33,995 nucleotides of DNA, from assembly GCA_018401695.1 (NCBI GenBank), contig JAGYKD010000006.1:1-33995 (forward strand), written 5' to 3'. The DNA comes from Flavobacteriales bacterium (GTDB lineage Bacteria; Bacteroidota; Bacteroidia; CAIKAF01). Made by a program: the position numbers and the translations under genes. The number at the start of each line of letters is the position of its first letter. The first letter of the stretch is position 1. Below are positions 1-8,500 of this stretch, piece by piece. The notes under the pieces are model-generated. The model was not told the DNA's origin, ran no database searches, and saw only the letters and a program-made list of their open reading frames with translations.

Positions 1-60
1 CTTGAACCAGCGACCCTCTGATTATGAGTCAGATGCTCTAACCAGCTGAGCTAAGAGCCC
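1..60 (-). tRNA. tRNA-Met (CAT anticodon), 3' part cut by window edge
   Basis: Read on the minus strand, the gene starts at 60 with GGGCTCTTAGCTCAGC, a normal acceptor arm and D-arm start. It continues through a seven-base anticodon loop CTCATAA at 28-22, with anticodon CAT at 26-24, and reaches the T-arm consensus GGTTCAAG at the window edge. About 14 bases of the 3' side (rest of the T arm and acceptor strand) lie outside. CAT can be elongator Met, initiator Met or a lysidine-modified Ile2. The D-arm and GGG/acceptor start look like elongator Met, but the missing 3' half prevents a firm choice. Confidence 0.93.
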
Positions 61-73
61 TCCCAAGGGGCTA

Positions 74-81
74 CAAATGTA
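74..81 (-). promoter_or_regulatory. -7 box TACATTTG of the tRNA-Met gene
   Basis: On the minus strand TACATTTG matches the Bacteroidota TAnnTTTG consensus exactly and lies 13 nt before the tRNA 5' end. That places transcription start a few bases upstream of the mature tRNA. No clear TTTG -33 element is seen at the expected distance. The box also forms part of a small inverted repeat GCTACA-AA-TGTAGC (70-83). Confidence 0.45.
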
Positions 82-102
82 GCATTTTTCGGGTTTTTTT
101 GT

Positions 103-1335
103 TTAACGCACGTAAATTTCTCCGTGGTTGGAGCAGCTGGGAGCGGTGGCCGTGGTGTAGCTGCTTTGGTTTCTCCACTGCATACGTACCGGGGTGCCGT
201 TGCAATCGCTATGACCGGTGCACCAAGGGCTTACGTTGCTGCAGCCATTGTAAAACCATGGGCCGTGCAAGCCAACGCTCGGGTTTTGCTCTACCGTGCA
301 AGAACTGCCGCCTGTGCTGCTGCTGGTCGCCTGCAAATAGGCATTATTGTGGTAGTCAATATTGGGAATGCCGCCCTGAAGGGGGGTGTAGCCGCTAAAG
401 CTTATGCGTTCGCTGTTGCTATACACATTAAAGGTATTGCGCACCATGTCTTGAATGGATCCGGAGCTGCTGCCCACCCGCCAAAGCATTTGGCCTTGAG
501 AACCCAATTGGTTCCAAAAGGTGGTTCCTGTCCATTGGTCAAAACCGTCCAAATTGGTGCTCACTTGACCTCCATGGGCACTTATGAGCGTATTTTTGGC
601 CACCGTAAGACCGACGTTGGGATGGCCGGATACGTTCCCGTTGGTGAGTACGATCAAAGTCCAGCCGCCCCCATCGGTGGTCATGTCGCAGTAAAATTGT
701 TCGGCATTTACACCTCCCTGCCCATCGGGATCCAACAGGTACAAACCGCTAGGGGAGTTGGGGTTATTTTGTTTGATGTGGTAACAGCTCTGGGGAGAAA
801 CCGCATTGATGGTAATTTGCTGTTGGCTGGTGTCTGCGCAACCGTTGCCGTCGGTTACGATGAGCTGCACTTGGTAGCTACCGGCTTGGGTCCAACTGAC
901 CGATGGGTTAGCGCTGACGCTGGAAGCCGGAGTACCGCTTTGAAAGGTCCAATTGTAGGTCACGCCAGAGTTATTGTTGGCGGTAAAGGAAAGGTTTTGG
1001 TTTAGGCCGCCTGCCGCAGGGCCGGTAAAACTTGGATCCGGAAAGCTGTTGCACTGGCAACGGATGTCAAACCAGGTATTGGTGGTATGCAATTGCAGGC
1101 ATTGGTTGGTGGTATTGAAAATGATGAGGCCGTCGGCCGGATTTTGGATGTTGTTGCGTTGGCTTTGGGTCATCCGAGGGGGTAAAAAGCCTTTGTCGGT
1201 GGCGTCGGCATCCAAAATGGCCGAAGGGTCCGGGTTGCCGGGGCTGTTGGCAATGCGCACGCCTTGTGCTTCTAGCAGGGGAAATGGGAAGCTTAGCAAA
1301 AGGGCAAGCAGGAGTATGTTGGACAGGTTTTTCAT
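103..1335 (-). CDS. Secreted surface protein with PKD and fibrinogen-like domains
   Basis: The product has 410 aa with an N-terminal Sec signal (MKNLSNILLLALLLSF..., probable cleavage after LEAQ). Next comes the GFLPPRM..QRN.I..PADGLIIFNTT segment that begins many Bacteroidota surface proteins. A PKD-like domain follows at about residues 95-180 (YNWTFQSGTP, GSYQVQLIVTDGNGC). The C-terminal half begins SCYHIKQNNP and contains YCDMTTDGGGWTLI, the hallmark of fibrinogen-related domains, and it is rich in Cys and Gly. It is probably an exported adhesion or carbohydrate-recognition protein. No T9SS or lipobox sorting signal is seen, so its final location is unclear. The gene starts 18 nt after the endonuclease-family gene and could be cotranscribed with it. 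Confidence 0.8.
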   Translation of the reverse strand: MKNLSNILLLALLLSFPFPLLEAQGVRIANSPGNPDPSAILDADATDKGFLPPRMTQSQRNNIQNPADGLIIFNTTNQCLQLHTTNTWFDIRCQCNSFPDPSFTGPAAGGLNQNLSFTANNNSGVTYNWTFQSGTPASSVSANPSVSWTQAGSYQVQLIVTDGNGCADTSQQQITINAVSPQSCYHIKQNNPNSPSGLYLLDPDGQGGVNAEQFYCDMTTDGGGWTLIVLTNGNVSGHPNVGLTVAKNTLISAHGGQVSTNLDGFDQWTGTTFWNQLGSQGQMLWRVGSSSGSIQDMVRNTFNVYSNSERISFSGYTPLQGGIPNIDYHNNAYLQATSSSTGGSSCTVEQNPSVGLHGPWFYNGCSNVSPWCTGHSDCNGTPVRMQWRNQSSYTTATAPSCSNHGEIYVR

Positions 1336-1353
1336 AAGAAAAGTTTTAGAGGT

Positions 1354-2451
1354 TTAATTGCGGCGAATTAAATCGATGTAGACCGGAAAGTGGTCGCTGT
1401 AGCCGCCGAGATAGTTAGGGCCGGCATAGGTGCGAAAGGGTTTGGTGCCTAGGTATTTTTCGTCTTTTTCTACCAACCATGGGGCATTGAAAATGCGGGC
1501 TTGGCCTCCATCAATTACCAGTCCTTCTTGGCGAAGGAATAAGGGTTGAGAAACAATCCATTGGTCGAGTAATCCCCAATGGGCTTGGTATTTTTCGGTA
1601 CCAATGCCTTTTTCGAAAGCCGGGTACATGAGGTTTATAAAATCTCCCGGGCGGAGTTTGTCTTCGGGTTTTTTGGCTTTAAGGGTTTCGACCAGGGATT
1701 TATCGCCGGGTTCGTCGTTGAAGTCGCCGGTAATAAGGATGTTGGCTTGAGGATTTAGGGAAAAAATGGAATCGCTTAAATGGCGGATAACGGAGGCTAC
1801 AAAAACCCGTTTGGGTTCGGAGGCTTGTTGACCTCCCCAACGGCTGGGCCAGTGGTTAAAAAATACATGAATGGTGTCTTGGTCAAAAAGTTTGGCTTCG
1901 AGGTATAAAATATCTCTAGTCCGAAGGCCCGGGTCTGCCGGATAATGGATTCTATGGTACTTGTGTCGGATGATTTGTACCTGATCGGCTCGGTAAATCA
2001 ATCCAACGTCAATGCCTCTTCGGTCGGGGGAGTCTTCGTGAATGATTTGGTAGTCGACCCGTTCTAGTCCGGTTTGTTCGAGTAGCTTTTCCAAAACGAA
2101 CTTGTTTTCTACTTCGCAAAAGCCAAGGATGGTAGGAGCGTCCCATCCTCCCAAACCAATGATGGTTTTGCCCAGGTTGGCAATTTTTTCGTTGAACCGC
2201 CATTCGCTCCAGCCTTTCATGCCGGTGGGGGTGAATTCATCGTCTCGGGTTAAACTATCGTCTTTGGTATCAAAGAGGTTTTCCAGGTTGTAGAAGCCAA
2301 GTCTAAGGGCACCTCTCGATAGTCTTTCATGCGCTTGAAGCAAGCCTCTTCGGTTGTCCTGTGCGGATTCCAAAAAAAGGCTGTCTTGTGCATGGGTTTG
2401 GAGGCACCAGCCGCTGAGCAATAAAAAGGCAAAGCCAAAAAGTCGTAACAT
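1354..2451 (-). CDS. Secreted endonuclease/exonuclease/phosphatase family protein
   Basis: The product has 365 aa from ATG at 2451. A TTG three codons upstream is possible but less likely. A signal peptide (MLRLFGFAFLLLSG..., cleavage near THAQ) indicates export. The body is an EEP-fold metal-dependent hydrolase: LRLGFYNLENLFDT at the start of the domain, FCEVENK supplying the metal-binding Glu, HVFFNHWPSRWGG, ITGDFNDEP, and the terminal YSDHFPV with the catalytic Asp-His. Relatives include secreted nucleases and sphingomyelinase-like phosphodiesterases, and the substrate cannot be read from sequence. The catalytic set looks complete. It lies upstream of the fibrinogen-like gene on the same strand, so the two secreted proteins may be made together. 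Confidence 0.88.
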   Translation of the reverse strand: MLRLFGFAFLLLSGWCLQTHAQDSLFLESAQDNRRGLLQAHERLSRGALRLGFYNLENLFDTKDDSLTRDDEFTPTGMKGWSEWRFNEKIANLGKTIIGLGGWDAPTILGFCEVENKFVLEKLLEQTGLERVDYQIIHEDSPDRRGIDVGLIYRADQVQIIRHKYHRIHYPADPGLRTRDILYLEAKLFDQDTIHVFFNHWPSRWGGQQASEPKRVFVASVIRHLSDSIFSLNPQANILITGDFNDEPGDKSLVETLKAKKPEDKLRPGDFINLMYPAFEKGIGTEKYQAHWGLLDQWIVSQPLFLRQEGLVIDGGQARIFNAPWLVEKDEKYLGTKPFRTYAGPNYLGGYSDHFPVYIDLIRRN

Positions 2452-2591
2452 ACGAGGCAATTAAAAAGGGAAGTTACGGGCAAATTTAACAAAAGACCAA
2501 GGCCTGTAAGGCTTTGACATTTTTTGGTGTTTAATAATGGGTCAAAAGCCTTTGGAAGACTTGTTCAGGGAGGGATTAAGAAATCCTTAAA

Positions 2592-3818
2592 TTAGTTTTC
2601 GGTGTCTTGAGTCGGTAACTTACGGCTGCCTGAATACAATTGAAAGCCTCTAAACCAAACGGGCAAGGTGCCACTGACAAACTGGTGTTGGCTGTGGTGT
2701 TTAAAGCCGATGCGCTTTAGGGCTTCTTTATGAGCGCTCAGTACCCAAACGTCCCAATCGGGGTAGTGGTTCTTGAGTTGCCTGCCCCAATCGCCGTATA
2801 ATGCTTCCAAATCTTCAATAGCTATTCGTTCGCCGTAGGGTGGGTTGGTAAGTATTGTTCCTGCGGGGCAATGGGCGGGAACGAGCATTCGGGCATCGGC
2901 CTTAACCCATTCGATGTGGTGGTCCAGGCCTGCTTCTTGTGCATGGGCTTGCCCCAAACTGAGCGCGGTGCCGGATATATCTGAACCGATTACTCGCGTG
3001 TTTAATTCTTTTTCTTTGGCATGCGCCTGCTGTTTTACCTCATCCCAGGCTTCTTTGGAAAAGTTGGGCCAGTGAAAAACACAAAAGGGAGGTGCCAAGG
3101 CCGCGGATGGAATGTTTTTAGCTGCGCGAATGGCTTCGATGAGCAATGTACCTCCTCCACAAAAGGGGTCGAGTAATGGTTTTTCGCCGGACCAGCCGGA
3201 GATTTTTACCAATACTGCGGCCAAGATTTCGGAAATGGGTGCGGGGCCACCGGCTTTTCGGTAGCCTCTTCTTTGTAAGGAAAAACCGGAAACATCAAGG
3301 GCAATGGTGTAAGCGCCTTGTTCGTCTATGCGGAGGTGGATTTTGAGGTGTGGTTGGTTCTTATCTACGTTGGGTCGCTTTCCGGTTTTGTCTCGTAGCC
3401 TGTCTACCAGAGCGTCCTTCACTACAAGGGCCGGGTAAAGGTTTTGTTTGAACCAAGGAGAGTTGATATTGGCATCTACGGCGAAGCTTTGGTTGCTGAG
3501 CAGCCATCGTTCCCAAGGAATGGCCGCTGCCTTTTTATACAAATCCTGGGGCTTTCTTAATCGACCTTCTGCCAAGGGGACCAAAAACCTAACGGTCAGG
3601 CGGCTTTCATAGAGCATGGTCAACAGGTCGCTGAAGCGTCCTTCGACTCTAAGGTGTCGGTGCCCTTCCAGAATGCTTTTTGCGCCTAAGGATTGTAGCT
3701 CATCGGCAACCAAAGATTCGGTTCCTGCTAAGCAAGTGGCAATCCATTGTATGGATGCGTCCAATCCAAAAGGAGCTAAAGGCTCCAGCTTGGGAATGGG
3801 AATGTGTTGATATGCCAT
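2592..3818 (-). CDS. THUMP-domain class I SAM RNA methyltransferase, RlmL/YpsC-type
   Basis: The product has 408 aa. The N-terminal part (about residues 25-170, IQWIATCLAGTESLVADEL) is the ferredoxin-like plus THUMP RNA-binding region. The C-terminal Rossmann domain has the SAM-binding LLDPFCGGGTLLIEAI (about 217-232) and the catalytic TNPPYGER near residue 327, the NPPY motif of N-directed nucleic-acid methyltransferases. The family modifies guanine N2 in 23S rRNA (position 2445 in E. coli RlmL). The protein is half the length of E. coli RlmKL, as in most Bacteroidota and Firmicutes. The ATG shares one base with the rocD stop codon (TAATG), so translation is probably coupled. Confidence 0.88.
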   Translation of the reverse strand: MAYQHIPIPKLEPLAPFGLDASIQWIATCLAGTESLVADELQSLGAKSILEGHRHLRVEGRFSDLLTMLYESRLTVRFLVPLAEGRLRKPQDLYKKAAAIPWERWLLSNQSFAVDANINSPWFKQNLYPALVVKDALVDRLRDKTGKRPNVDKNQPHLKIHLRIDEQGAYTIALDVSGFSLQRRGYRKAGGPAPISEILAAVLVKISGWSGEKPLLDPFCGGGTLLIEAIRAAKNIPSAALAPPFCVFHWPNFSKEAWDEVKQQAHAKEKELNTRVIGSDISGTALSLGQAHAQEAGLDHHIEWVKADARMLVPAHCPAGTILTNPPYGERIAIEDLEALYGDWGRQLKNHYPDWDVWVLSAHKEALKRIGFKHHSQHQFVSGTLPVWFRGFQLYSGSRKLPTQDTEN

Positions 3819-5053
3819 TAGAGGGCTTTAGGGTCTGTGTCTGCTACACGAAAGGTGTCTCGGATGGCGTCGAGGGCCTGATTGATTTGGGCTTTGTTGA
3901 TTACCAAAGGAGGGGCAAGTCGGATAATATGTCCATGGGTTGGTTTGGCCAAAAGGCCGCGGTGTTTGAAACCGTAGCAAATTTGTGCAGCAGTAACCTG
4001 GGCATTTTCTTCAATGACAATGGCATTGAGTAATCCTTTTCCCCGGATGATTTGGATGAGGGGCGAATCAATTTTGCGGAGTTCGCTGCGGAGGTAATTC
4101 CCCATTTCTTCGGCGTTTTCTGCCAGCTTTTCTTCTTTTAGCACCTGGAGGGAAGCCATGGCTACAGCACAACCCAATGGGTTTCCTCCAAAAGTGGATC
4201 CATGTTCCCCAGGTCCGATGGTGAGCATAATTTCATCGTCGGCCAAGACCGCAGAAACGGGAAGCACACCTCCGGATAAGGCTTTTCCAAGGATAAGAAT
4301 ATCGGGTCTAACCTCTTCATGGTCGCAGGCCAAGCGTTTGCCGGTACGTCCCAGGCCGGTTTGCACTTCGTCGGCCATCATGAGCACCCGGTGTTTGGTA
4401 CAGATTTCTCGTACGGCGTTTAGGTAACCCTCTTGAGGAACTACTACGCCGGCCTCTCCCTGAATTGGTTCAAACATAAAGCCGGCCACATCAGGAGCCG
4501 CCAGGGCTTTTTCTAAAGCGGGGATATCGTCGTAGGCTATAATGTCAAAGCCGGGCATAAAGGGCCCAAAATCTTGAAATGAACTGGGGTCTGTAGAGGA
4601 GGAGATAGCGCTGGTGGTTCTACCCCAAAAATTGCCTTCTACAAATACAATACGCGCTTTGTTTTCTGGAATGCCTTTTACGCGATATCCCCAGCGGCGC
4701 GCCAGTTTTACAGCCGTTTCGCCGGCTTCAACCCCGGTATTCATGGGCAAAACCCGGTCGTAACCGAAAAAGGAGGTAATGTATTGTTCGTAGGGGCCCA
4801 GTTGGTCGTTGTAAAAGGCCCTGGAGGTTAAGGTAACGCGTTGGGCTTGTTGCACCAAAGCGTCTATGATTTTGGGGTGTCTGTGCCCTTGGTTTACAGC
4901 GGAGTATGCGGATAGAAAGTCCATGTATTTAATACCTTCCGGATCTTCTACATAAACCCCCTCGGCTTGTGCAATAACTACCTCTAAAGGAGCATAATTT
5001 GTGGCACCAAATTTTTTTTCTAATGCTATAGCTTCTGTCGAACTGATTTTCAT
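3818..5053 (-). CDS. rocD: Ornithine--oxo-acid aminotransferase
   Basis: This PLP enzyme transfers the delta-amino group of ornithine to 2-oxoglutarate, linking arginine catabolism to glutamate semialdehyde and proline. The 411 aa begin [27 protein letters not shown], the usual family start. The frame stays open to 5149, but 5053 is preferred because an exact -7 box lies inside the extension (5132-5139) and because of length. Visible landmarks are [19 protein letters not shown], the PLP-contacting Asp in [14 protein letters not shown], and the Schiff-base lysine K257 in [10 protein letters not shown]. The stop overlaps the methyltransferase start by one base. Confidence in family is high. The related acetylornithine aminotransferase is disfavoured by the N-terminal sequence. 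Confidence 0.93.
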   Translation of the reverse strand: MKISSTEAIALEKKFGATNYAPLEVVIAQAEGVYVEDPEGIKYMDFLSAYSAVNQGHRHPKIIDALVQQAQRVTLTSRAFYNDQLGPYEQYITSFFGYDRVLPMNTGVEAGETAVKLARRWGYRVKGIPENKARIVFVEGNFWGRTTSAISSSTDPSSFQDFGPFMPGFDIIAYDDIPALEKALAAPDVAGFMFEPIQGEAGVVVPQEGYLNAVREICTKHRVLMMADEVQTGLGRTGKRLACDHEEVRPDILILGKALSGGVLPVSAVLADDEIMLTIGPGEHGSTFGGNPLGCAVAMASLQVLKEEKLAENAEEMGNYLRSELRKIDSPLIQIIRGKGLLNAIVIEENAQVTAAQICYGFKHRGLLAKPTHGHIIRLAPPLVINKAQINQALDAIRDTFRVADTDPKAL

Positions 5054-5131
5054 TCCTTTTTTTTGCTTTTCCAGTCCATTACTGAAATTTTGATTTCTGA
5101 TGGGACTCAAAGAGGCCCACACCGAAGCTCC

Positions 5132-5139
5132 CAAAGGTA
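5132..5139 (-). promoter_or_regulatory. -7 box TACCTTTG upstream of rocD
   Basis: Exact match to TAnnTTTG on the minus strand. It predicts transcription start near 5127 and a leader of about 74 nt before the ATG at 5053. No convincing -33 element is visible. Its position argues against the longer rocD reading frame that would start at 5149. Confidence 0.4.
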
Positions 5140-5182
5140 GGCAAAGCACCTTGGAAATTAAAAGAGGAATAGGGAAAATAGA

Positions 5183-5389
5183 TTACTTGAAAATGCGTAT
5201 AAAATGACTTAGCCAATTGTCCTTGCTGGAAGGATAGTACCTTTTCTGTTTGATAAGGTATTGGATGCGACGCTCGGAAACTCTTTCTGCGTCTATTTTT
5301 CGGTCAAAACCGCAAGAATGACAACTTACGGCATCTGTTTTAAAACCTGTAAAGCAAACCGGACATGTATATTTGGGACTGTCGTTCAT
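5183..5389 (-). CDS. Small zinc-ribbon protein
   Basis: This is a 68-aa basic protein with two CxxC knuckles, CPVC at residues 9-12 and CHSC at 23-26, spaced as in a treble-clef or zinc-ribbon fold. The C-terminal half is Lys/Arg/Tyr-rich (RRIQYLIKQKRYYP) and ends in an aromatic stretch, SHFIRIF. No enzyme motif or signal peptide is visible. It lies 129 nt upstream of rocD on the same strand and is probably transcribed separately, given the box at 5132. The function is unknown; similar short ribbons bind nucleic acids or partner proteins. Confidence 0.7.
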   Translation of the reverse strand: MNDSPKYTCPVCFTGFKTDAVSCHSCGFDRKIDAERVSERRIQYLIKQKRYYPSSKDNWLSHFIRIFK

Positions 5390-5516
5390 TACGACTTTGA
5401 ACTCTAATTTGGGTTATAAACTGAATACAAAATAAAAACACTCCAGGTAATATTTCAAGCATTCACCGGCTTTTCCATATTTTGGAAACATGCCTTGTTC
5501 TGCTTCGAATAATTAA

Positions 5517-5543
5517 ATAGTTAAAAATCAAATAATTAACTAT
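5517..5543. repeat. AT-rich inverted repeat ATAGTTAA-N11-TTAACTAT
   Basis: Two perfect 8-base arms, ATAGTTAA at 5517-5524 and TTAACTAT at 5536-5543, are separated by 11 nt inside the divergent intergenic region. The layout suits a dimeric regulator site, but in sequence this A/T-rich such a repeat can occur by chance. Confidence 0.4.
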
Positions 5544-5783
5544 ATTTTTTACTTTGGATTCTGATGGCTACTGTTGAAAAGTTTTAGCAAGCGTTTTACA
5601 GGCATGTAGTCTTTCGCTTTAAATATCAGCAAGTTTAGCATATGGTTATTCTAGAACGATGGCCATGGGTAATAGGAGCAATAGCCGCTCGATGGCTTTG
5701 GCCAATTAGGCTTAACAGGCCTTGTGTATCGGATTCAAAGGGGCATTTTTAGGGGGCGTCGGTGAATTCATAAAATAACTTAG

Positions 5784-5813
5784 TTTGGAATAGGCCCGGC
5801 TTGTATAGATTTG
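5784..5813 (+). promoter_or_regulatory. rlmD promoter, TTTG-N18-TAGATTTG
   Basis: A -33-like TTTG (5784-5787) and an exact -7 box TAGATTTG (5806-5813) are separated by 18 nt, close to the spacing reported for Bacteroidota housekeeping promoters. The GTG start codon follows after only four bases, so the transcript is predicted to be leaderless or nearly so. Confidence 0.55.
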
Positions 5814-5817
5814 CAAG

Positions 5818-7212
5818 GTGAAAAAAGGAACAGAAGTAGAGCTAAGTATAGAATCCTTAGCCGCCGAAGGGAAAGCCCTTGCAAAAGTGGATGGAAAAGT
5901 GATTTTTGTGCCCTTTGCTATGCCCGGCGATCGGGTAAAGGTGCGAATCCTGCGTTCAAAGAAGCAATTTGCTGAGGCTCAACTCTTAGAAATTATGGAG
6001 CCCTCCCCGGATCGAATAGAACCAAAGTGCCGCCATTTTGGTCATTGTGGTGGTTGCAAATGGCAGCATGTGCCCTATGCTATGCAATTGGAGGCTAAGC
6101 AAGCCCATGTTCAGGACCAATTGGAGCGCATTGGCGGTTTGAATCTTCCTGAACCCTTGCCAGGCTGTGGGGCTCCTTCCCCCTGGTTTTACAGGAACAA
6201 GCTTGATTTTTCTTTTTCCCAATTTCGTTGGCTTACTGCCGAAGAAATTTCCTCCGGGGAAGAGTTTGAAACGAGAAATGCCTGTGGTTTTCATGTGCCG
6301 GGGCGGTTTGATAAGGTTTTAGAAGTGCAGGAGTGTTTTTTGATGGATCCTAAAGCCAATCTTTACCGCAATGGTATTGCCTCTTTAGCCAGAGCCAAAA
6401 AGTTGGACTTTTACCACCCTTACCAACACACCGGTATCATGCGAAACTTGGTTTTGCGTAACAACAGAAACGGAGATTGGATGGTGTGGGTGGTGTTTAG
6501 CAATCAAGACCAAGCCGCATGCTTGGATTTAATGGAGGAGATTTGCCAAGCGTATCCCGAAATACACAGTTTGCTCTATAGCTTTAACCCCAAAAAGAAC
6601 GATGCCCTGCATGATTTAGAAGTAAAAACTTATGCGGGCGCCTCTTTTTTGACCGAAACTCTAGGAAGAACCCAATTCAAAATTGCGCCCCAGTCTTTTT
6701 TTCAAACCAATCCGGAGCAAGCATTAGTGCTTTATAATCGGGTTAAAGCACTGGCCGGCTTGCAAGGCAATGAAATAGTTTACGATTTATATTGTGGAAC
6801 CGGAACCATAGGCTGCTTTGTGGCCGACCAAGCAAAATTTGTTTTGGGCTTGGAGTATGTGCCGGAGGCTGTCGAAAATGCTTTTGAAAATGCTGCCCTC
6901 AATGGCTTTACCAACATGCATTTTTTGGCAGGTGACCTCAAAGATTTGTTGACCACAGCGCTTTCGGAGACGTATGGAATGCCCGATGTGGTTATTACAG
7001 ACCCTCCCCGCTCCGGCATGCACCCTGCCGTAATTGCACAACTGCTGAAACTTGCGCCCAAGCAAATCATTTATGTGAGCTGCAACCCGGCTACCCAAGC
7101 CAGAGATTTAGCTTTATTGGGCGAAAAATACCGGGTAACTGCTTGGCAAACGGTAGATTTGTTTCCGCATACCCACCATATTGAAAATATTGCTGTATTG
7201 GAATGGATATAA
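5818..7212 (+). CDS. rlmD: 23S rRNA (uracil-C5)-methyltransferase RlmD (RumA/TrmA family)
   Basis: The enzyme methylates C5 of a uracil in 23S rRNA (U1939 in E. coli RlmD) using SAM. It has 464 aa from a GTG start that gives the usual MKKGTEVELSIESLA beginning of the TRAM domain. Three [4Fe-4S] cysteines are clustered (C71, C77, C80 in CRHFGHCGGC) and the fourth is C173 (VQECF). The SAM site is VYDLYCGTGTIGCF, and the catalytic nucleophile is C422 in YVSCNPAT. ITDPPRSGMHP is the family's conserved active-site loop. The paralogue RlmC/RumB or a TrmA-like tRNA enzyme is less likely given the Fe-S pattern. The gene overlaps dapD by 10 nt, forming the head of an rlmD-dapD-aroK operon. Confidence 0.92.
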   Translation: MKKGTEVELSIESLAAEGKALAKVDGKVIFVPFAMPGDRVKVRILRSKKQFAEAQLLEIMEPSPDRIEPKCRHFGHCGGCKWQHVPYAMQLEAKQAHVQDQLERIGGLNLPEPLPGCGAPSPWFYRNKLDFSFSQFRWLTAEEISSGEEFETRNACGFHVPGRFDKVLEVQECFLMDPKANLYRNGIASLARAKKLDFYHPYQHTGIMRNLVLRNNRNGDWMVWVVFSNQDQAACLDLMEEICQAYPEIHSLLYSFNPKKNDALHDLEVKTYAGASFLTETLGRTQFKIAPQSFFQTNPEQALVLYNRVKALAGLQGNEIVYDLYCGTGTIGCFVADQAKFVLGLEYVPEAVENAFENAALNGFTNMHFLAGDLKDLLTTALSETYGMPDVVITDPPRSGMHPAVIAQLLKLAPKQIIYVSCNPATQARDLALLGEKYRVTAWQTVDLFPHTHHIENIAVLEWI

Positions 7213-8024
7213 TTGAATTACAAGAAAAAATTGAAGCTGCCTGGGATAATCGCGAACTGTTGCAGCAATCTTCCCACCTAAATGCAATACACGAAGTGGT
7301 GCGAGCTTTAGATGAAGGCAAGCTTAGGGTGGCAAGTCCGGATTGCAAGGGATGGACCGTACATACTTGGATTAAAAAGGCGGTAATATTGTTTTTCCCT
7401 ACCCAAAGCATGGAACTAAGCCATGCGGGAGATTTGGAGTTTTTTGATAAAATGCCGCTGAAAAGAAACTATCCGGCTTTGGGAGTTCGGGTTGTCCCTC
7501 ATGCCGTGGCACGTTATGGTGCTTTTTTGGAGCGGGGGGTAATTTTAATGCCTTCTTACGTAAATATTGGTGCCTATGTGGGCGCTAATACTATGGTTGA
7601 TACCTGGGCCACCGTAGGAAGTTGCGCACAAATTGGAAGCGATGTGCATCTCTCAGGCGGAGTTGGCATTGGCGGTGTTTTGGAACCGGTTCAAGCAGCT
7701 CCGGTAATTGTTGAGGACGGCGCTTTTATCGGTTCCCGATGTATTGTGGTTGAGGGGGTGCGCATTGGAAAGGAAGCGGTGCTTGGAGCAAATGTTGTTT
7801 TAACGGCTTCTACCCAAATATGGGATGTCACCGGCCCTGAACCCATAGAATATAAGGGAGAAGTCCCTCCACGCTCTGTGGTTATTCCGGGGACACGACA
7901 AAAGGAATTCCCGGCCGGAAGTTTTGGTGTGCCCTGTGCGCTAATCATTGGGAAACGAAAAGAAAGTACCGACCGAAAAACTTCCCTAAATGAGGCACTC
8001 CGAACACACCAAGTGGCTGTATAA
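7203..8024 (+). CDS. dapD: Tetrahydrodipicolinate N-succinyltransferase
   Basis: The enzyme succinylates 2,3,4,5-tetrahydropyridine-2,6-dicarboxylate in the succinylase branch of diaminopimelate/lysine synthesis, which supplies cell-wall precursor and lysine. The 273 aa match the family length. An N-terminal helical region (MDIIELQEKIEAAWDNRE) precedes a left-handed beta-helix of hexapeptide repeats (ILMPSYVNIGAYVGAN, WATVGSCAQIGSDVHL, GAFIGSRCIVVEGVRI). The PPRSVVIPGT and AGSFGVPCALIIGKR segments are typical of DapD. The start lies inside the end of rlmD, and the stop TAA shares its last base with the aroK ATG (TAATG), so ribosomes probably pass directly from gene to gene. Confidence 0.95.
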   Translation: MDIIELQEKIEAAWDNRELLQQSSHLNAIHEVVRALDEGKLRVASPDCKGWTVHTWIKKAVILFFPTQSMELSHAGDLEFFDKMPLKRNYPALGVRVVPHAVARYGAFLERGVILMPSYVNIGAYVGANTMVDTWATVGSCAQIGSDVHLSGGVGIGGVLEPVQAAPVIVEDGAFIGSRCIVVEGVRIGKEAVLGANVVLTASTQIWDVTGPEPIEYKGEVPPRSVVIPGTRQKEFPAGSFGVPCALIIGKRKESTDRKTSLNEALRTHQVAV

Positions 8025-8500
8025 TGAGCGTTTCTCAAAATATTGACGTTAGACCTCGCATCTACTTAATGGGGTTTATGGGAAGTGGCAAAAGCTCCGA
8101 AGGCAAAAAAATGGCCCGCCGCCTAGGGTATCAATTCGTGGAAACCGATCGTTTAATCGAAGAACGATTGGCTAAAACGATTCCTCAAATTTTTGAAACT
8201 CTGGGAGAATCGGAATTTAGAAAGTTGGAACTGGACGTACTTAAAGAATCTCAAATGTTTACCCGCACCGTTATTGCTCTGGGCGGAGGAACTCCCTGCT
8301 CGGAGGAAGCTTGGAAATACTTGGGAAGCCCTGCCTTTACTTTATGGCTAAAAGTGCCGCCGGGGCATTTGATTCAAAGGCTTCGGCAAAAACCCGCAAA
8401 CCGACCTTTGGTTCAACAGCTTTCCGATGAGGAACTTATGGAATTGTACAACCAAAGAGAACCTTTTTACCGTCGGGCTCAGCAGTGGTTTGTCGGTTAG
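8024..8500 (+). CDS. aroK: Shikimate kinase
   Basis: The enzyme phosphorylates shikimate at the 3-hydroxyl with ATP in aromatic amino acid synthesis. The 158 aa are slightly shorter than the common 165-175. The Walker A motif is GFMGSGKS (17-24), followed by FVETDRLIEERL (substrate-binding Asp kept, though the usual DTD is ETD), FRKLE with the shikimate-binding Arg, the LGGGTPC Walker-B/shikimate loop and the lid arginine in NRPLV. The ATG overlaps the dapD stop by one base. The 3' end overlaps the convergent barrel gene by four nt (8497-8500), so there is no room for a terminator. The gene is the last of the three-gene operon. Confidence 0.9.
   Translation: MSVSQNIDVRPRIYLMGFMGSGKSSEGKKMARRLGYQFVETDRLIEERLAKTIPQIFETLGESEFRKLELDVLKESQMFTRTVIALGGGTPCSEEAWKYLGSPAFTLWLKVPPGHLIQRLRQKPANRPLVQQLSDEELMELYNQREPFYRRAQQWFVG

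Larger units (their letters stand above)
5390..5817. other. 428-nt gene-free divergent intergenic region
   Basis: This region lies between the zinc-ribbon gene (minus) and rlmD (plus). The left part is AT-rich and holds an 8+8 inverted repeat at 5517-5543. The right part has mixed composition and carries the rlmD promoter at its end. No convincing reading frame, RNA gene or insertion sequence is visible. Confidence 0.6.

Noticed and set aside
124-1005. A 293-codon plus-strand open frame opposite the fibrinogen-like gene
   Set aside because: The minus-strand frame has a signal peptide and recognisable domains. The plus frame is Ala/Val/Gly-rich without motifs and is explained as a codon-bias shadow.
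5053-5149. N-terminal extension of rocD to an upstream ATG
   Set aside because: An exact -7 box lies within the extension, and the extra 32 residues do not belong to the aminotransferase family.
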